A DNA stretch of 64,000 bases from Achromobacter sp. HZ34 (GCF_002209485.1 NZ_NJIX01000010.1:180294-244293), one strand, 5' to 3'; shown: positions 46,986-56,680, counted from the first letter of the stretch. Numbers and translations: made by a program. The notes: generated from the sequence alone by a model not told the origin.

Positions 46986-48608
46986 TCAGTTGGCGGACTT
47001 GCTGATGCCCCAGAATACCGAGATCGGTCCGCTCACCGGTTTGGACAAGGTGCTGCGGTAGCCGGTCGGTACGGTGAACTGCCCCATGGGCAGCAGCACC
47101 CCCTCGTCGATCACCATCTGCTGGATCTGCGTGGCGAGCTTGCGCTGTTCATCGGCGTTGCCGGCCAGCGCGAACTGCATGCGCAGCTTTTCGATGGCCG
47201 GAACATCAGGCCAGCCGAACCAGGCGCCCTTGCCGTTGGCCGCCACGCCGAAGGCGCGCAGGGGATCGATGACGTCGGCCATCACATTGTTGGTGGAGAA
47301 GATATTCCAGCCACCCTTGTCCAGCGGCGCCATCGACGCGCGGCGCGTTACCAGGGTCTGCCAGTCCATGGCTTCCAGCTTGACGTTGAAGCCCGCCTTG
47401 CGCAGCGCCTGCGCGATGATGATGGGCTGGGCCTTGACCGTGCCCAGGTCGGTGGGCTGCAGGATGGTCACCGGCTGGGTCTTCGGATCGTAGTGTGCTT
47501 CCTTGAGCAGGGCCTTGGCCTTCTCGATATTGCCCTTGACCGTGACGTCCGCGCCGGCGTCGCTTTCATAGGGCATGCCGCAGCCGAAGATCGCGGGGCA
47601 GGTCCGGTAATACTTGGGATTGCCCACCAACGCCTGCAGCACTTCCTTCTGGTCCACGGCATACATCGCGGCTTGGCGCACCAGCTTGTTGTCGAAGGGC
47701 GGGTTGAGGAAGTTCATGCGCATGACGGTCTGGTTGCCGGTCGGATCCAGGACGTCCAGCTTTACGTCGGGCTGGTTCTCGACCAGGGGCAGCATGTCGT
47801 ACGGGACCTGCTCCATGTAGTCGATTTCGCCGCTGGCCAGCGCGTTCACCGCGGTCATCGGGTCGGGCATCGTCACCCATTTGACGCGATCGACCTTGAC
47901 CACCTTGCCGCCGGCGGTGCCGCTGGGCGGCTCGGAACGGGGCACGTAGTCCTGGTTCTTCTCGAATACGATCTGCACCCCTGGCTTGAATTCCGCGGTG
48001 ACCATCTTGAAGGGCCCCGAGCCGATGTATTCCTTGATGGCTTCCGTGGCCGGCGTCTTGGCGATGCGTTCCGGCATCATGAACGGCGGCACGCCGCTGG
48101 TCTTGGCCAGCGCGCGGATCGCCAGGTCGGTCGGCGCGGAGAAGCTCATGGAAAAATGATTCGCGTCGATCGCCTGCATGCCGGTCATGAGCTGCGTCAT
48201 GATCTGGCCCATCTTGTCCTGGGTGGCCCAGCGCTTGATCGATGCCACGCAGTCGGCCGCCGTCACGGGCGCGCCGTCTTGCCATGTGAGACCTGGGCGC
48301 AACGTGAAGGTGTAGGTCTTGCCATCGGCGGAGACGTCCCATTTTTCCAGCATCTGCGGGTGTATCTTGCCGTCCACGTCGGTACCCAGCAGGGTATCGA
48401 AGATCATGTAACCGAAGTTGCGCGTGATGTAGGCCGTGGTGATGATCGGGTCCAGCACCCGGATGTCCGACTGCATTACCGCGGTGATCGTGGTCGCCGG
48501 CGTGGCGGCCCTGGCCGCGGGCAAGGCGGTGGCCAGGGTGCCGGCGAACGCCAGTGCTGCACAGATGCGCAACATGGAAAAGCGGCTACGGGAAATCATG
48601 CTGCCCAT
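46986..48608 (-). CDS. dppA: Peptide ABC transporter substrate-binding protein (DppA-like)
   Basis: A periplasmic SBP family 5 protein of 540 residues. The signal peptide runs to about residue 34 (LATALPAARA), and the mature part shows DTLLGTDVDGKIHPQMLEKWD, the SBP_5 signature YTFTLRPGLTWQDGAPVTA and SGPFKMV. It selects the peptide or amide for DppBC. ATG 48608 is chosen because GGGAG lies 8 bp upstream. A dyad in the 103-bp gap behind dsdA may separate expression of the two. Confidence 0.92.
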   Translation of the reverse strand: MGSMISRSRFSMLRICAALAFAGTLATALPAARAATPATTITAVMQSDIRVLDPIITTAYITRNFGYMIFDTLLGTDVDGKIHPQMLEKWDVSADGKTYTFTLRPGLTWQDGAPVTAADCVASIKRWATQDKMGQIMTQLMTGMQAIDANHFSMSFSAPTDLAIRALAKTSGVPPFMMPERIAKTPATEAIKEYIGSGPFKMVTAEFKPGVQIVFEKNQDYVPRSEPPSGTAGGKVVKVDRVKWVTMPDPMTAVNALASGEIDYMEQVPYDMLPLVENQPDVKLDVLDPTGNQTVMRMNFLNPPFDNKLVRQAAMYAVDQKEVLQALVGNPKYYRTCPAIFGCGMPYESDAGADVTVKGNIEKAKALLKEAHYDPKTQPVTILQPTDLGTVKAQPIIIAQALRKAGFNVKLEAMDWQTLVTRRASMAPLDKGGWNIFSTNNVMADVIDPLRAFGVAANGKGAWFGWPDVPAIEKLRMQFALAGNADEQRKLATQIQQMVIDEGVLLPMGQFTVPTGYRSTLSKPVSGPISVFWGISKSAN

Positions 48609-48644
48609 GGTCTTACTCCCTTGTTCATTGTTGAAATAAGCCGC

Positions 48645-48666
48645 CTTGCCGAATCGAGTCGGCAAG
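48645..48666 (-). promoter_or_regulatory. Stem-loop between dsdA and dppA
   Basis: CTTGCCGA (48645-48652) and TCGGCAAG (48659-48666) pair perfectly around a 6-nt loop. No T-run follows immediately on the minus strand, so termination would be partial. Confidence 0.45.
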
Positions 48667-48711
48667 CGCGGTTGGCCCGGTCAGCGGCCCGGCCAAGCGC
48701 CGCCCTTCTGC

Positions 48712-50046
48712 TCAGGCGCGCGCCGGACCTGCGGCGCGGCCGCGCGCCAGGAAACCCTGGAATTCTTGCGCGGGTACGAATCTCCCGCCGGTGCTCCACA
48801 CGATGTGTGTGCTGCGTGCCAGGTCATCGCTCGGTACTTGCGCGCGCAAGTACGCCGCGCCTGCGGGATCCGACAACAGCATGCGCGGACCGCTCAGTGC
48901 CGATGCGGCGGATGGTTCGACCTGCAGGCCCAGCGTATCGTGCAGGGCCGCCAGGTCGGCGAACAAGGTGGCGTCAGCTGTGGTGGCGACGCCGGCGATC
49001 AGGTGGCGCATCTGGGCATAGGCGAGTTCGGACGCCACGGGCACCGCCAGGCCATCGGCCTCGGTGACGTTGTCCATGCCGACGTCGTACACGCTGATGC
49101 CGGGGCGGTCCGGATGACGCATGCGGGTAAGGAAGCAGGCCGCCGCCGTCGGCTCCAGGAACCAGCAGTGCACGGCATCGCCAAATACCTGTTTCAGGCC
49201 GAAGGCGATGCCAGCGGGCGCGCCGCCGACGCCACAGGGCAGGTAGACGAACAGAGGATGGCGGGCATCGACGGCCATGCCCTGCGCCTGCAACTGGTCG
49301 CGCAGCCGCAACGCGGCCACGCTATAGCCCAGGAACAGGGTCAGTGAGCGTTCGTCGTCGACAAAATGCGCGCGTGCATCGCTGGCTGCGGCTGCGCGGC
49401 CGGTTTGCACGGCCGCGGCATAATCGCCGGCATGCTCGATCACCTCCACGCCGTGCGAGCGCAGCTTGTCTTTCTTCCACTGCCTGGCTTCGGCGGACAT
49501 ATGCACCGTGGCCTTGAAGCCCAGGGCCGCGGCCATGATGCCTATGCTCATGCCCAGGTTGCCGGTCGAGCCGACCGACACGGTGTGCTGTTCGAATACG
49601 CGCCGCGCGGGCGCATCGGCCAGGGTGGCGTAGTCGCCGCCGGCCTGGATCAAACCGTGCTGCAGGGCCAGGCGCTCGGTGTAGGCCAGGACTTCGTAGA
49701 TGCCGCCGCGCGCCTTGATGGATCCCGCCACCGGCAGGTCGTGGTCGGCCTTGACCAACAGCCGCCCCCAGGCCTGGCGGATGTGCGTGTCGTGGATTCC
49801 CAGCAGTTCTTCAGCGTGCCGCGTGGACACCGGTATGAGTTGGGATTCGATCAGGCCTTCCGCGCCGCCCACTTCGGGAAACAGGCGCACCAGCAGCGGG
49901 GCGAAGCGGGCGAGGCGGGCTTGCGCGTCTTCGACATCGGCGAGACCGATGCCGGCGTGGGCCAGCGCATTGGATGCCGGCCGAAGATCCGGATTTACCC
50001 AAAGCTCCGCCATCGGAGCCTTCTGGCTGCCGTCGCCCTGCTGCAT
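48712..50046 (-). CDS. dsdA: D-serine ammonia-lyase
   Basis: DsdA is a PLP enzyme converting D-serine to pyruvate and ammonia. The PLP lysine is in DLPVAGSIKARGGIYEVL, and VSVGSTGNLGMSIGIM gives the phosphate loop of the tryptophan-synthase-beta fold; the YLPCGVGGAPAGIAFG segment binds PLP phosphate. At 444 residues it matches DsdA. ATG 50046 has AAGGGA upstream; the frame continues upstream without support. A divergent LysR gene lies 157 bp away, as in dsdC-dsdA of enterics. It heads a run with the peptide transporter. Confidence 0.92.
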   Translation of the reverse strand: MQQGDGSQKAPMAELWVNPDLRPASNALAHAGIGLADVEDAQARLARFAPLLVRLFPEVGGAEGLIESQLIPVSTRHAEELLGIHDTHIRQAWGRLLVKADHDLPVAGSIKARGGIYEVLAYTERLALQHGLIQAGGDYATLADAPARRVFEQHTVSVGSTGNLGMSIGIMAAALGFKATVHMSAEARQWKKDKLRSHGVEVIEHAGDYAAAVQTGRAAAASDARAHFVDDERSLTLFLGYSVAALRLRDQLQAQGMAVDARHPLFVYLPCGVGGAPAGIAFGLKQVFGDAVHCWFLEPTAAACFLTRMRHPDRPGISVYDVGMDNVTEADGLAVPVASELAYAQMRHLIAGVATTADATLFADLAALHDTLGLQVEPSAASALSGPRMLLSDPAGAAYLRAQVPSDDLARSTHIVWSTGGRFVPAQEFQGFLARGRAAGPARA

Positions 50047-50179
50047 GGTGTTCCCTTGTATCGTTGGATCGCGCCGAGCTCTGCAGTGGTGTTCTGCACT
50101 ATGGTGCCGCACGAGTGGTATGGCGGTCATGATGGGCGGAGAGGGCGTTGGTGCACAAATCATTTATATTAAGAGCCTC

Positions 50180-50194
50180 ATTAGTCTGGCTAAT
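50180..50194. promoter_or_regulatory. LysR-type palindrome between dsdA and its divergent regulator
   Basis: ATTAG-TCTGG-CTAAT is a perfect 5-5-5 inverted repeat containing the LysR T-N11-A pattern. It sits just ahead of the LysR gene ribosome-binding site, suited to autoregulation and to control of dsdA. Confidence 0.55.
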
Positions 50195-50203
50195 AGGAGC
50201 AAG

Positions 50204-51193
50204 ATGCTTTCCGCTTCCCTGCTTGTCTGGCTGCGCGCTTTCGACGCCGCCGCGCGGCATAACAGCTTCACGCTTGCAGCGGAAGAACTTCACGTCACGC
50301 AGGGGGCCATCAGCCAGCAGGTCAAGCATCTGGAAGATTGGCTGGGTACGCCGCTGTTCCAGCGGGGCAAGCGACAGCTGGTCCTGTTGCCGCATGGCGT
50401 GCGGCTGAAAGTGGCGGTAATGGAGTCCTTCCAGATCCTGGAGCAGGTGGTGACGTCGATGCGGCCGCCGGCGCGCCAGCCCGTGCTGCGCCTGAATTGT
50501 TCGCCCTCGTTCGCCATGCAGTGGATCACCCCGCGCATCGGCGACGTGCTTGCCGAGAATCCTGACCTCTCCTTGCGTGTGTTCGGCGAGTTCCACGCTT
50601 TGAATCGTAGTCGCATGACGCAGGAACATATCGAAGCGGCGGTGCGCTTCGACCTGGGCGGTTATGAAGATGTACGCGCCGTATCGTTTCTGGACGAATG
50701 GCTGCTGCCCGTGGCGTCTCCCGAGTTTCTTGCTGGTCATCCGGAGATACGTGAGCCGGAAGATATCCCCGTGGCGTTGATGCTGCACGACGAGCTGCCT
50801 TGGGACAGCGCGGCCGACCATGAGGAGTGGAACCGGTGGCTGAGGCTGGCCGGCGCGCCCGTGCCCGATGTGCATACCGGGCAGCACTTCAATTTGTCGC
50901 TACTTGCCGTGAATGCCGCCATCAGCGGCCAGGGCATTGCCATCGGCCGCATGGCCATCGTGATGGATGCCTTGACGAGCGGGCGCCTGGTGCCCGTCTT
51001 GCCGGTGGCGGTGGCCGCGGGAGCGTCCTATCACTACGTCAGCCTGGACGCGGGCAATGCGCGTGTGGCTGCAGTGGAGAGGTGGCTGAAGCAGGAAAGC
51101 GTGGCATTTCTCCGGCAGCGGCAGGACTGGTTCCGCCGCAACAAGGTGGTGCAGCGCAAGGGCAGCGGCAAGGCGAGCCTGTCCGCGGCATAG
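50204..51193 (+). CDS. LysR-family regulator, probable DsdC-type
   Basis: This 329-residue LysR protein has a helix-turn-helix at about 8-60 (FTLAAEELHVTQGAISQQVK) and a ligand domain with GcvA-like features. It begins at ATG 50204 with AGGAG 4 bp upstream. Divergent arrangement with dsdA suggests it activates D-serine deamination in response to a D-amino acid; this is inference from layout. The last ~30 residues are basic. Confidence 0.9.
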   Translation: MLSASLLVWLRAFDAAARHNSFTLAAEELHVTQGAISQQVKHLEDWLGTPLFQRGKRQLVLLPHGVRLKVAVMESFQILEQVVTSMRPPARQPVLRLNCSPSFAMQWITPRIGDVLAENPDLSLRVFGEFHALNRSRMTQEHIEAAVRFDLGGYEDVRAVSFLDEWLLPVASPEFLAGHPEIREPEDIPVALMLHDELPWDSAADHEEWNRWLRLAGAPVPDVHTGQHFNLSLLAVNAAISGQGIAIGRMAIVMDALTSGRLVPVLPVAVAAGASYHYVSLDAGNARVAAVERWLKQESVAFLRQRQDWFRRNKVVQRKGSGKASLSAA

Positions 51194-51217
51194 CGGGCCC
51201 ACGCCACCCAATGCAAA

Positions 51218-51244
51218 AGGGACCTGTGCGCAGCACAGGTCCCT
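51218..51244 (-). terminator. Terminator of the TonB receptor gene
   Basis: A 12-bp perfect stem (51218-51229 with 51233-51244) has an A-run on its left on the plus strand, i.e. a T-run after the stem for minus-strand transcripts. Confidence 0.85.
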
Positions 51245-51252
51245 CTCCGCTG

Positions 51253-51281
51253 AATTGCCCCGCGCGGCGGCGGCAATTTTT
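51253..51281 (+). terminator. Terminator behind the LysR gene
   Basis: AATTGCC (51253-51259) pairs with GGCAATT (51272-51278) with a CCGC/GCGG inner part, followed by TTT. It faces the LysR transcript. Confidence 0.7.
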
Positions 51282-51289
51282 CAGTTCAC

Positions 51290-53527
51290 TTAAAAGTCGA
51301 ACGACACCGACAGCTTGGTGGTACGCGGGTCGCCCTGCGTCAGATAACCGCCCCAGGCCGAAGACCAGTAAGCCTTGTTGAAGACGTTGTCCACGCCCAG
51401 GCGCCATACGACGTTGTGGCTGGCGACCTTCATGCCGTAGCGCACGCCCAGGTCCAGCGTGGTGTAGGGCTTGAGCTTCTGGGTGTTGGCGGCGTCCAGG
51501 TATTGCGTGCCGGCATGGTTGACGCGGCCTTGCAGCGTCAGGCCGTTCAGCCACGGCATGTCCCATTCGCCGCCCAGGATGGCGGTGTACTTGGGTACGC
51601 CGGGGGCCTTGTTGCCTTGGGTGTCGTCGGCGGTATTGGTGAGCTTGGGATCGATGAAAGTGATGCCGCTCAACAGGCGCACGCCACGCATCGGTTCGCC
51701 GAAGACGTTCAGTTCGACGCCACGATTGCGCTGGCGACCGGCCGGCGAGAAGTTGTTGTTGCTGTCCAGCAGGCCGACGTCTTTCTCGATCTGGAAGACG
51801 GCCAGCGACGCGCCGTAGGTATCCATGTCCAGCTTGACGCCGGCTTCATTCTGCTTCGACTCGCCGGGAGGCAGGATCCGGCCCGGGGTGTTGGAAGTGT
51901 TCGGCGCGGTGTCGCCCTGTTGCAGGCCCTCGATGTGGTTGGCGTAAAGCGACAGGTGCTCGACGGGCTTGTACACCAGGCCGAACACCGGCGAATTGGC
52001 GGAGCGGTCGTAGCTGCTCTGAGTCGAACCGTCGTAGTTGTAGTTGGTGGTGGTCAGGTCCTGATGGCGGATGCCGGCCGTGAACAGGATGCGATCGTCC
52101 AGGAACGACATGGTGTCGGACACCGACGTGCCGCTCATGCGGCTGCGCGCGGTGACGCCGGGGTCGCTCATGCTGCCGCCCTTGTAAGGGAAGGTGGTCG
52201 GCGCGGCGACTTCAGGCGTGTCGTAGAGATTGGTCGCGAAGCTCGAACTCAGGATGTAGGCGGACCGTTTCTTCAGGTAGTTGCTGGAAAAAGCCACCGT
52301 GACCGAGTGCTTGATCGGACCCGTGTCGAACTTGCCCCGCACGCCCGTCATCAGGCCAAAGGTGTCGGAGCGGTAGGGTACGTCCATGCGGGTCGACGAA
52401 CTGTCGCCGCTGCCGTTGACGTTCATGGTCGAATAGGAACCGAACTCATTGGCGTGGTTCATGCCGAAGCCGGCGAACGCGGTCCAGTTGTCGGTGATGT
52501 CGTACTCCGCCTTCGCCATGCCGAAGGTGTTTTCGGTTTCCGAGTAGGTCCACGGTTGCGCGTAGTCGTGGCGCGCGGACGGCACGTCCGGCACGTCGAA
52601 GCCGCTCTTCACCCGGACCATGGGACGCCCTTCGCTGGTGCGCTGCTTCTGGTAGCCGAAGTCCAGCGATGCGCGCAGGCGGTCGCCGCGATAGTCCAGG
52701 CCCACGGAACCGAAGGTCATGCGATTGCCTTGGTCGCCGATGCCGACATCGCCTTCACGCTGCAGGGCGTTGACGCGGATGCCGAACTGGTTGCTGGCGC
52801 CGAAACGGCGCGCGACGTCGGCGGACACGCCGACTTGGGAAGAACTGCTGTAGTCCAGGCCGACGCGGGTCAGCGGGTCGTCGCCGGCACGCTTGGGTTC
52901 GATGTTGACCATGCCGCCGATGCCCGAGCCGCCGGGGGGCACGCCGTTCAGGAAGGCGCTGGGGCCCTTGAACAGTTCGACGCGTTCGACGCCTTGCGTG
53001 GAGATGATCTGGCGCGGCATCACGCCGTACAGGCCGCCGTAGGAGATGTCATCGCCGTTCAGCGCGAAGCCGCGGATGACGAAGAGCTGGGCGTCGTTGC
53101 CGTAGCCCTTGGTGACCTGCACGGACGAGTCGTTGCGCAGCACATCGCCCAGCGATTTGGCCTGCTGGTCCTCGATCAGCTTGGAGGTGAAGCTGGTGAC
53201 CGAGAAGGGCACATTGGCCGCGTCCTGCTCGCCCAGCACGCCCAGACGGCCACCCTTGGCGACCTGGCCACCGCCATAGGTCGGCGGCAGCACGTCCCCC
53301 TGCGTCGCCGCGCCCGTCACGGTCACTGGCGCCATCGTGGTGGTGGCGGTGTCGGACGTTGGCGATGGGGCCGATTGCGCCCAGGCGTTGCCCAGGAACG
53401 GCACTGCGCCCAGCGCGGCATAGGCCAGGGCGGCGCGTACGGCCAGCGCGGTGGGGCGCAGGGCGGGTCGACCTGAATGACGTGCGCGCACGGCGACGCC
53501 TGCCGGGGTGGCGGCGGGAGAATGCAT
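51290..53527 (-). CDS. TonB-dependent siderophore receptor
   Basis: This 745-residue outer-membrane receptor has a signal peptide to about residue 51, a plug domain (VPFSVTSFTSKLIEDQQAKS ... VIRGFALNGDDISYGGLYG ... FKGPSAFLNG) and a 22-strand barrel ending in SVSFDF with terminal Phe. It imports a ferric siderophore using TonB energy. No siderophore biosynthesis or inner-membrane uptake genes are adjacent, so it may use foreign siderophores. A Fur box upstream indicates iron repression. The specific ligand is unknown. Confidence 0.95.
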   Translation of the reverse strand: MHSPAATPAGVAVRARHSGRPALRPTALAVRAALAYAALGAVPFLGNAWAQSAPSPTSDTATTTMAPVTVTGAATQGDVLPPTYGGGQVAKGGRLGVLGEQDAANVPFSVTSFTSKLIEDQQAKSLGDVLRNDSSVQVTKGYGNDAQLFVIRGFALNGDDISYGGLYGVMPRQIISTQGVERVELFKGPSAFLNGVPPGGSGIGGMVNIEPKRAGDDPLTRVGLDYSSSSQVGVSADVARRFGASNQFGIRVNALQREGDVGIGDQGNRMTFGSVGLDYRGDRLRASLDFGYQKQRTSEGRPMVRVKSGFDVPDVPSARHDYAQPWTYSETENTFGMAKAEYDITDNWTAFAGFGMNHANEFGSYSTMNVNGSGDSSSTRMDVPYRSDTFGLMTGVRGKFDTGPIKHSVTVAFSSNYLKKRSAYILSSSFATNLYDTPEVAAPTTFPYKGGSMSDPGVTARSRMSGTSVSDTMSFLDDRILFTAGIRHQDLTTTNYNYDGSTQSSYDRSANSPVFGLVYKPVEHLSLYANHIEGLQQGDTAPNTSNTPGRILPPGESKQNEAGVKLDMDTYGASLAVFQIEKDVGLLDSNNNFSPAGRQRNRGVELNVFGEPMRGVRLLSGITFIDPKLTNTADDTQGNKAPGVPKYTAILGGEWDMPWLNGLTLQGRVNHAGTQYLDAANTQKLKPYTTLDLGVRYGMKVASHNVVWRLGVDNVFNKAYWSSAWGGYLTQGDPRTTKLSVSFDF

Positions 53528-53621
53528 TGAGTTTCCTTATAGGGAGCGGGGTCGCGGCCCACGGCATCTAGCGTTGCCGGGCGCGTTGATAATCAGAGTG
53601 AGGCGAGAACAACTTTCAAAC

Positions 53622-53663
53622 AAGAATTATTCTTATTATTAATAACCCAGCCGATTTTTGCAA
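53622..53663 (-). promoter_or_regulatory. Fur-box promoter of the TonB receptor gene
   Basis: On the minus strand TTGCAA (53663-53658) and AATAAT (53640-53635) are 17 bp apart. The perfect 6-1-6 palindrome AAGAATTATTCTT (53622-53634) directly follows the -10, as expected for Fur repression when iron is ample. Confidence 0.75.
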
Positions 53664-53762
53664 TTCGCGTGTTGTGCAGATCAGACGTCTGGACGACCGA
53701 AAGGGCCTTCGAACCGCGGAGAAAAGATGAAGTCGAACGCTCCCACTTCCTGCGAGCCAAAG

Positions 53763-53788
53763 AAAAACCCGGCCGCGGCCGGGTTTCT
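53763..53788 (-). terminator. Terminator of acnB
   Basis: A perfectly palindromic stem (53765-53775 with 53776-53786) reads on the minus strand as a GC-rich hairpin followed by a T-run (A-run at 53763-53767 of the plus strand). Confidence 0.85.
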
Positions 53789-53832
53789 CATGCCTTGCCG
53801 GCAAGCCTTGCGGCTGCCGGACCATCCATCAC

Positions 53833-56418
53833 TCAGGCGTCGACCACGTCGGCCACGTCCTTGTAATCAGCGATCTGGTCGAAGTTCAGGTACTGGTAAA
53901 TCTTGTCCCCGTTCTCGTTGATCACGCCGATGTCAGCCATGTACTCTTCGCGGGTCGGGATGCGGCCCAGCTTGGAGCAGATGGCGGCCAATTCCGCCGA
54001 ACCCAGATACACATTCGTGTTCTTGCCCAGACGGTTGGGGAAGTTACGCGTGCTGGTCGACATGACGGTCGCGCCTTCACGCACCTGCGCCTGGTTACCC
54101 ATGCACAGCGAGCAACCGGGCATTTCGGTACGCGCGCCAGCGCCGCCGAAGACGCCGTAGTGGCCTTCCTCGGTCAGTTGCTGGGCATCCATCTTGGTCG
54201 GCGGTGCCACCCACAGCTTGACCGGGATATCGCGCTTGCCTTCGAGCAGCTTGGAAGCCGCGCGGAAGTGGCCGATATTGGTCATGCAGCTGCCGATGAA
54301 CACTTCGTCGATCTTGGCGCCGGCGACGTCGGACAGCGTCTTCACGTCATCCGGATCGTTGGGGCAGGCGACGATGGGCTCATGGATGTCAGCCAGGTCG
54401 ATTTCGATGACGGCGGCGTATTCGGCGTCGGCATCGGGTTCCAGCAGTTGCGGGTTGGCCAGCCACGCTTCCATGGCCTGGATGCGGCGGCGGATCGAGC
54501 GCTCGTCCTGGTAGCCGTTGGCGATGAGCCACTTCAACATCACGATGTTGCTGTTGATGTATTCGATGATGGGCTCTTTGTTCAGGCGCACCGTGCAACC
54601 GGCGGCCGAGCGTTCAGCCGAAGCGTCCGACAGTTCGAAAGCCTGTTCGCACTTCAGGTCCGGCAAGCCTTCGATTTCCAGGATGCGGCCGGAGAAGATG
54701 TTCTTCTTGTTCTGCTTTTCAACGGTCAGCAGGCCAGCCTTGATGGCGTACAGCGGAATGGCGCTGACCAGATCGCGCAGCGTGACGCCGGGCTGCATCT
54801 TGCCCTTGAAGCGCACCAGCACCGATTCCGGCATGTCCAGCGGCATCACGCCGGTGGCGGCGGCAAAGGCGACCAGGCCCGAACCGGCCGGGAACGAAAT
54901 GCCGATGGGGAAGCGGGTGTGCGAGTCGCCGCCGGTGCCGACGGTGTCGGGCAACAGCATGCGGTTCAGCCACGAGTGGATCACGCCGTCACCGGGCTTG
55001 AGCGAAATGCCGCCGCGGGTGCTCATGAAGGCCGGCAGCGAGTGGTGCGTCTTGACGTCCACGGGCTTGGGATAGGCGGCGGTGTGGCAGAAGGACTGCA
55101 TCACCAGGTCGGCCGAGAAGCCCAGGCAAGCCAGATCCTTCAGCTCGTCGCGGGTCATGGTGCCGGTGGTGTCCTGGCTGCCGACCGACGTCATCTTCGG
55201 TTCGCAGTAGGCGCCCGGGCGCACGCCCTTGCCTTCCGGCAGGCCGCAGGCGCGGCCGACCATCTTCTGCGCCAGGGTGTAGCCCTTGGTGCTGGCGGCC
55301 GGATCGTGATTCAGGCGGAACTGCGTCGAGGGCGCCAGGCCCAGGGCTTCGCGCGCCTTGGCGGTGAGGCCGCGGCCGATGATCAGTGGAATGCGGCCAC
55401 CGGCGCGCACTTCGTCGAACAGCACGTCGGACTTGACCTGGAATTCGGCGATGACCTTGCCATCCTTCAGGGCCTTGCCTTCATAGGGGCGCAGCTCGAT
55501 GACGTCGCCCATGTTCATGTTCGACACGTCCAGCTCGATGGGCAGGGCGCCGGCGTCTTCCATGGTGTTGTAGAAGATCGGGGCAATCTTGTTGCCCAGG
55601 CAGACGCCGCCGAAACGCTTGTTCGGCACGAAGGGGATGTCTTCGCCGGTGAACCACAGCACGGAGTTGGTGGCCGACTTGCGCGAGGAACCGGTGCCGA
55701 CCACGTCGCCGACGTAGGCGATCAGGTTGCCGCGCTTTTGCAGTTCGTTGATGAACTTGAGCGGGCCGACCTTGCCCGGCTCATCGGGCTCGATGCCGGG
55801 GCGGGCGTTCTTCAGCATGGCCAGCGCGTGCAGCGGGATGTCCGGACGGCTCCAGGCATCGGGGGCGGGCGACAGGTCGTCGGTATTGGTTTCGCCGGTG
55901 ACCTTGAAAACGGTCAGCGTCAGGCTTTGCGGCACTTCGGGACGGCTGGTGAACCATTCGGCGTCGGCCCAGCTTTGCAGCACGGACTTGGCGTTGGCAT
56001 TGCCCTTGTCGGCCTTTTCCTTCACGTCGTGGAATTGGTCGAACATCAGCAGGGTGGTCTTCAGGCCGTTGGCGGCAACGGCGCCCACTTCGGCGTCATC
56101 CAGCAGTTCGATCAGCGCGCCGATGTTGTAGCCGCCCAGCATCGTGCCGAGCAGTTCCGTGGCCTTGGCGCGGCTGATCAAAGGACATGATTCCTTGCCC
56201 AGCGCGACGGCGGCCAGGTAGGAAGCCTTGACCTTGGCGGCGTCGTCGACACCGGCGGGCACGCGGTTGGTGATGAGATCCAGCAGGAAGGCTTCCTCGC
56301 CGGCCGGGGGCGCCTTCAGCAATTCGATCAGGTCGGCGGTCTGCTGCGCGGACAGCGGCAGCGGGGGAATTCCCAGGGCCGCGCGTTCGGCGACGTGTTG
56401 GCGATAAGTTTCTAGCAT
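53833..56418 (-). CDS. acnB: Aconitate hydratase B
   Basis: AcnB (861 residues) interconverts citrate and isocitrate in the TCA cycle through a [4Fe-4S] cluster. The N-terminal HEAT-like AcnB domain (to ~160) and swivel domain precede the catalytic core with [13 protein letters not shown] and the cluster cysteines in [14 protein letters not shown] near the C-terminus. It likely also acts on 2-methylaconitate, as AcnB does elsewhere. A promoter with an adjacent perfect inverted repeat suggests control by a dedicated regulator. Confidence 0.97.
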   Translation of the reverse strand: MLETYRQHVAERAALGIPPLPLSAQQTADLIELLKAPPAGEEAFLLDLITNRVPAGVDDAAKVKASYLAAVALGKESCPLISRAKATELLGTMLGGYNIGALIELLDDAEVGAVAANGLKTTLLMFDQFHDVKEKADKGNANAKSVLQSWADAEWFTSRPEVPQSLTLTVFKVTGETNTDDLSPAPDAWSRPDIPLHALAMLKNARPGIEPDEPGKVGPLKFINELQKRGNLIAYVGDVVGTGSSRKSATNSVLWFTGEDIPFVPNKRFGGVCLGNKIAPIFYNTMEDAGALPIELDVSNMNMGDVIELRPYEGKALKDGKVIAEFQVKSDVLFDEVRAGGRIPLIIGRGLTAKAREALGLAPSTQFRLNHDPAASTKGYTLAQKMVGRACGLPEGKGVRPGAYCEPKMTSVGSQDTTGTMTRDELKDLACLGFSADLVMQSFCHTAAYPKPVDVKTHHSLPAFMSTRGGISLKPGDGVIHSWLNRMLLPDTVGTGGDSHTRFPIGISFPAGSGLVAFAAATGVMPLDMPESVLVRFKGKMQPGVTLRDLVSAIPLYAIKAGLLTVEKQNKKNIFSGRILEIEGLPDLKCEQAFELSDASAERSAAGCTVRLNKEPIIEYINSNIVMLKWLIANGYQDERSIRRRIQAMEAWLANPQLLEPDADAEYAAVIEIDLADIHEPIVACPNDPDDVKTLSDVAGAKIDEVFIGSCMTNIGHFRAASKLLEGKRDIPVKLWVAPPTKMDAQQLTEEGHYGVFGGAGARTEMPGCSLCMGNQAQVREGATVMSTSTRNFPNRLGKNTNVYLGSAELAAICSKLGRIPTREEYMADIGVINENGDKIYQYLNFDQIADYKDVADVVDA

Positions 56419-56463
56419 GAAGGTGCCTGCTTGACGGTTGGTGAGGGAAGAGTCTCGGCGGCG

Positions 56464-56492
56464 ATTGTAGTAGTCCGCCCGCGCCGGATCAA
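56464..56492 (-). promoter_or_regulatory. acnB promoter
   Basis: On the minus strand TTGATC (56492-56487) and TACAAT (56469-56464) are separated by 17 bp, about 45 bp before the acnB ATG. Confidence 0.6.
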
Positions 56493-56494
56493 GT

Positions 56495-56517
56495 GGTCTT
56501 ATATCTTATATAAGACC
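56495..56517. promoter_or_regulatory. Operator-like 10-3-10 inverted repeat upstream of acnB
   Basis: GGTCTTATAT and ATATAAGACC flank CTT without a mismatch, 2 bp upstream of the acnB -35. The TCTTATATAAGA-like core resembles sites of GntR-family regulators. The regulator is not encoded in this window next to acnB. Confidence 0.7.
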
Positions 56518-56680
56518 TGGATTGTTACGGCTGAGTGTTACGGAGGCCGACGGTCGCGCCTTCTTCCTCGCCCCATAGAGACGAAGGACACTGTCACTAG
56601 GCTCCGCCCGCAGCGTAAAAACGTCATCGGACGTACCCCGTTACAATCGCGGCTCCGTATTTGGCGTGACAGAGGCGGCC

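Larger units (their letters stand above)
53528..53832. other. Intergenic region between TonB receptor and acnB
   Basis: 305 bp without a gene: receptor promoter and Fur box (53622-53663), a plain stretch, then the acnB terminator. Confidence 0.6.

Noticed and set aside
54160..56190. A 676-codon plus-strand frame across acnB, and similar frames across the TonB receptor (51416-53476), tctA (21909-23567, minus) and ligA (18859-20895, minus)
   Set aside because: Each lies antisense to a complete, motif-bearing gene and shows no domain of its own.
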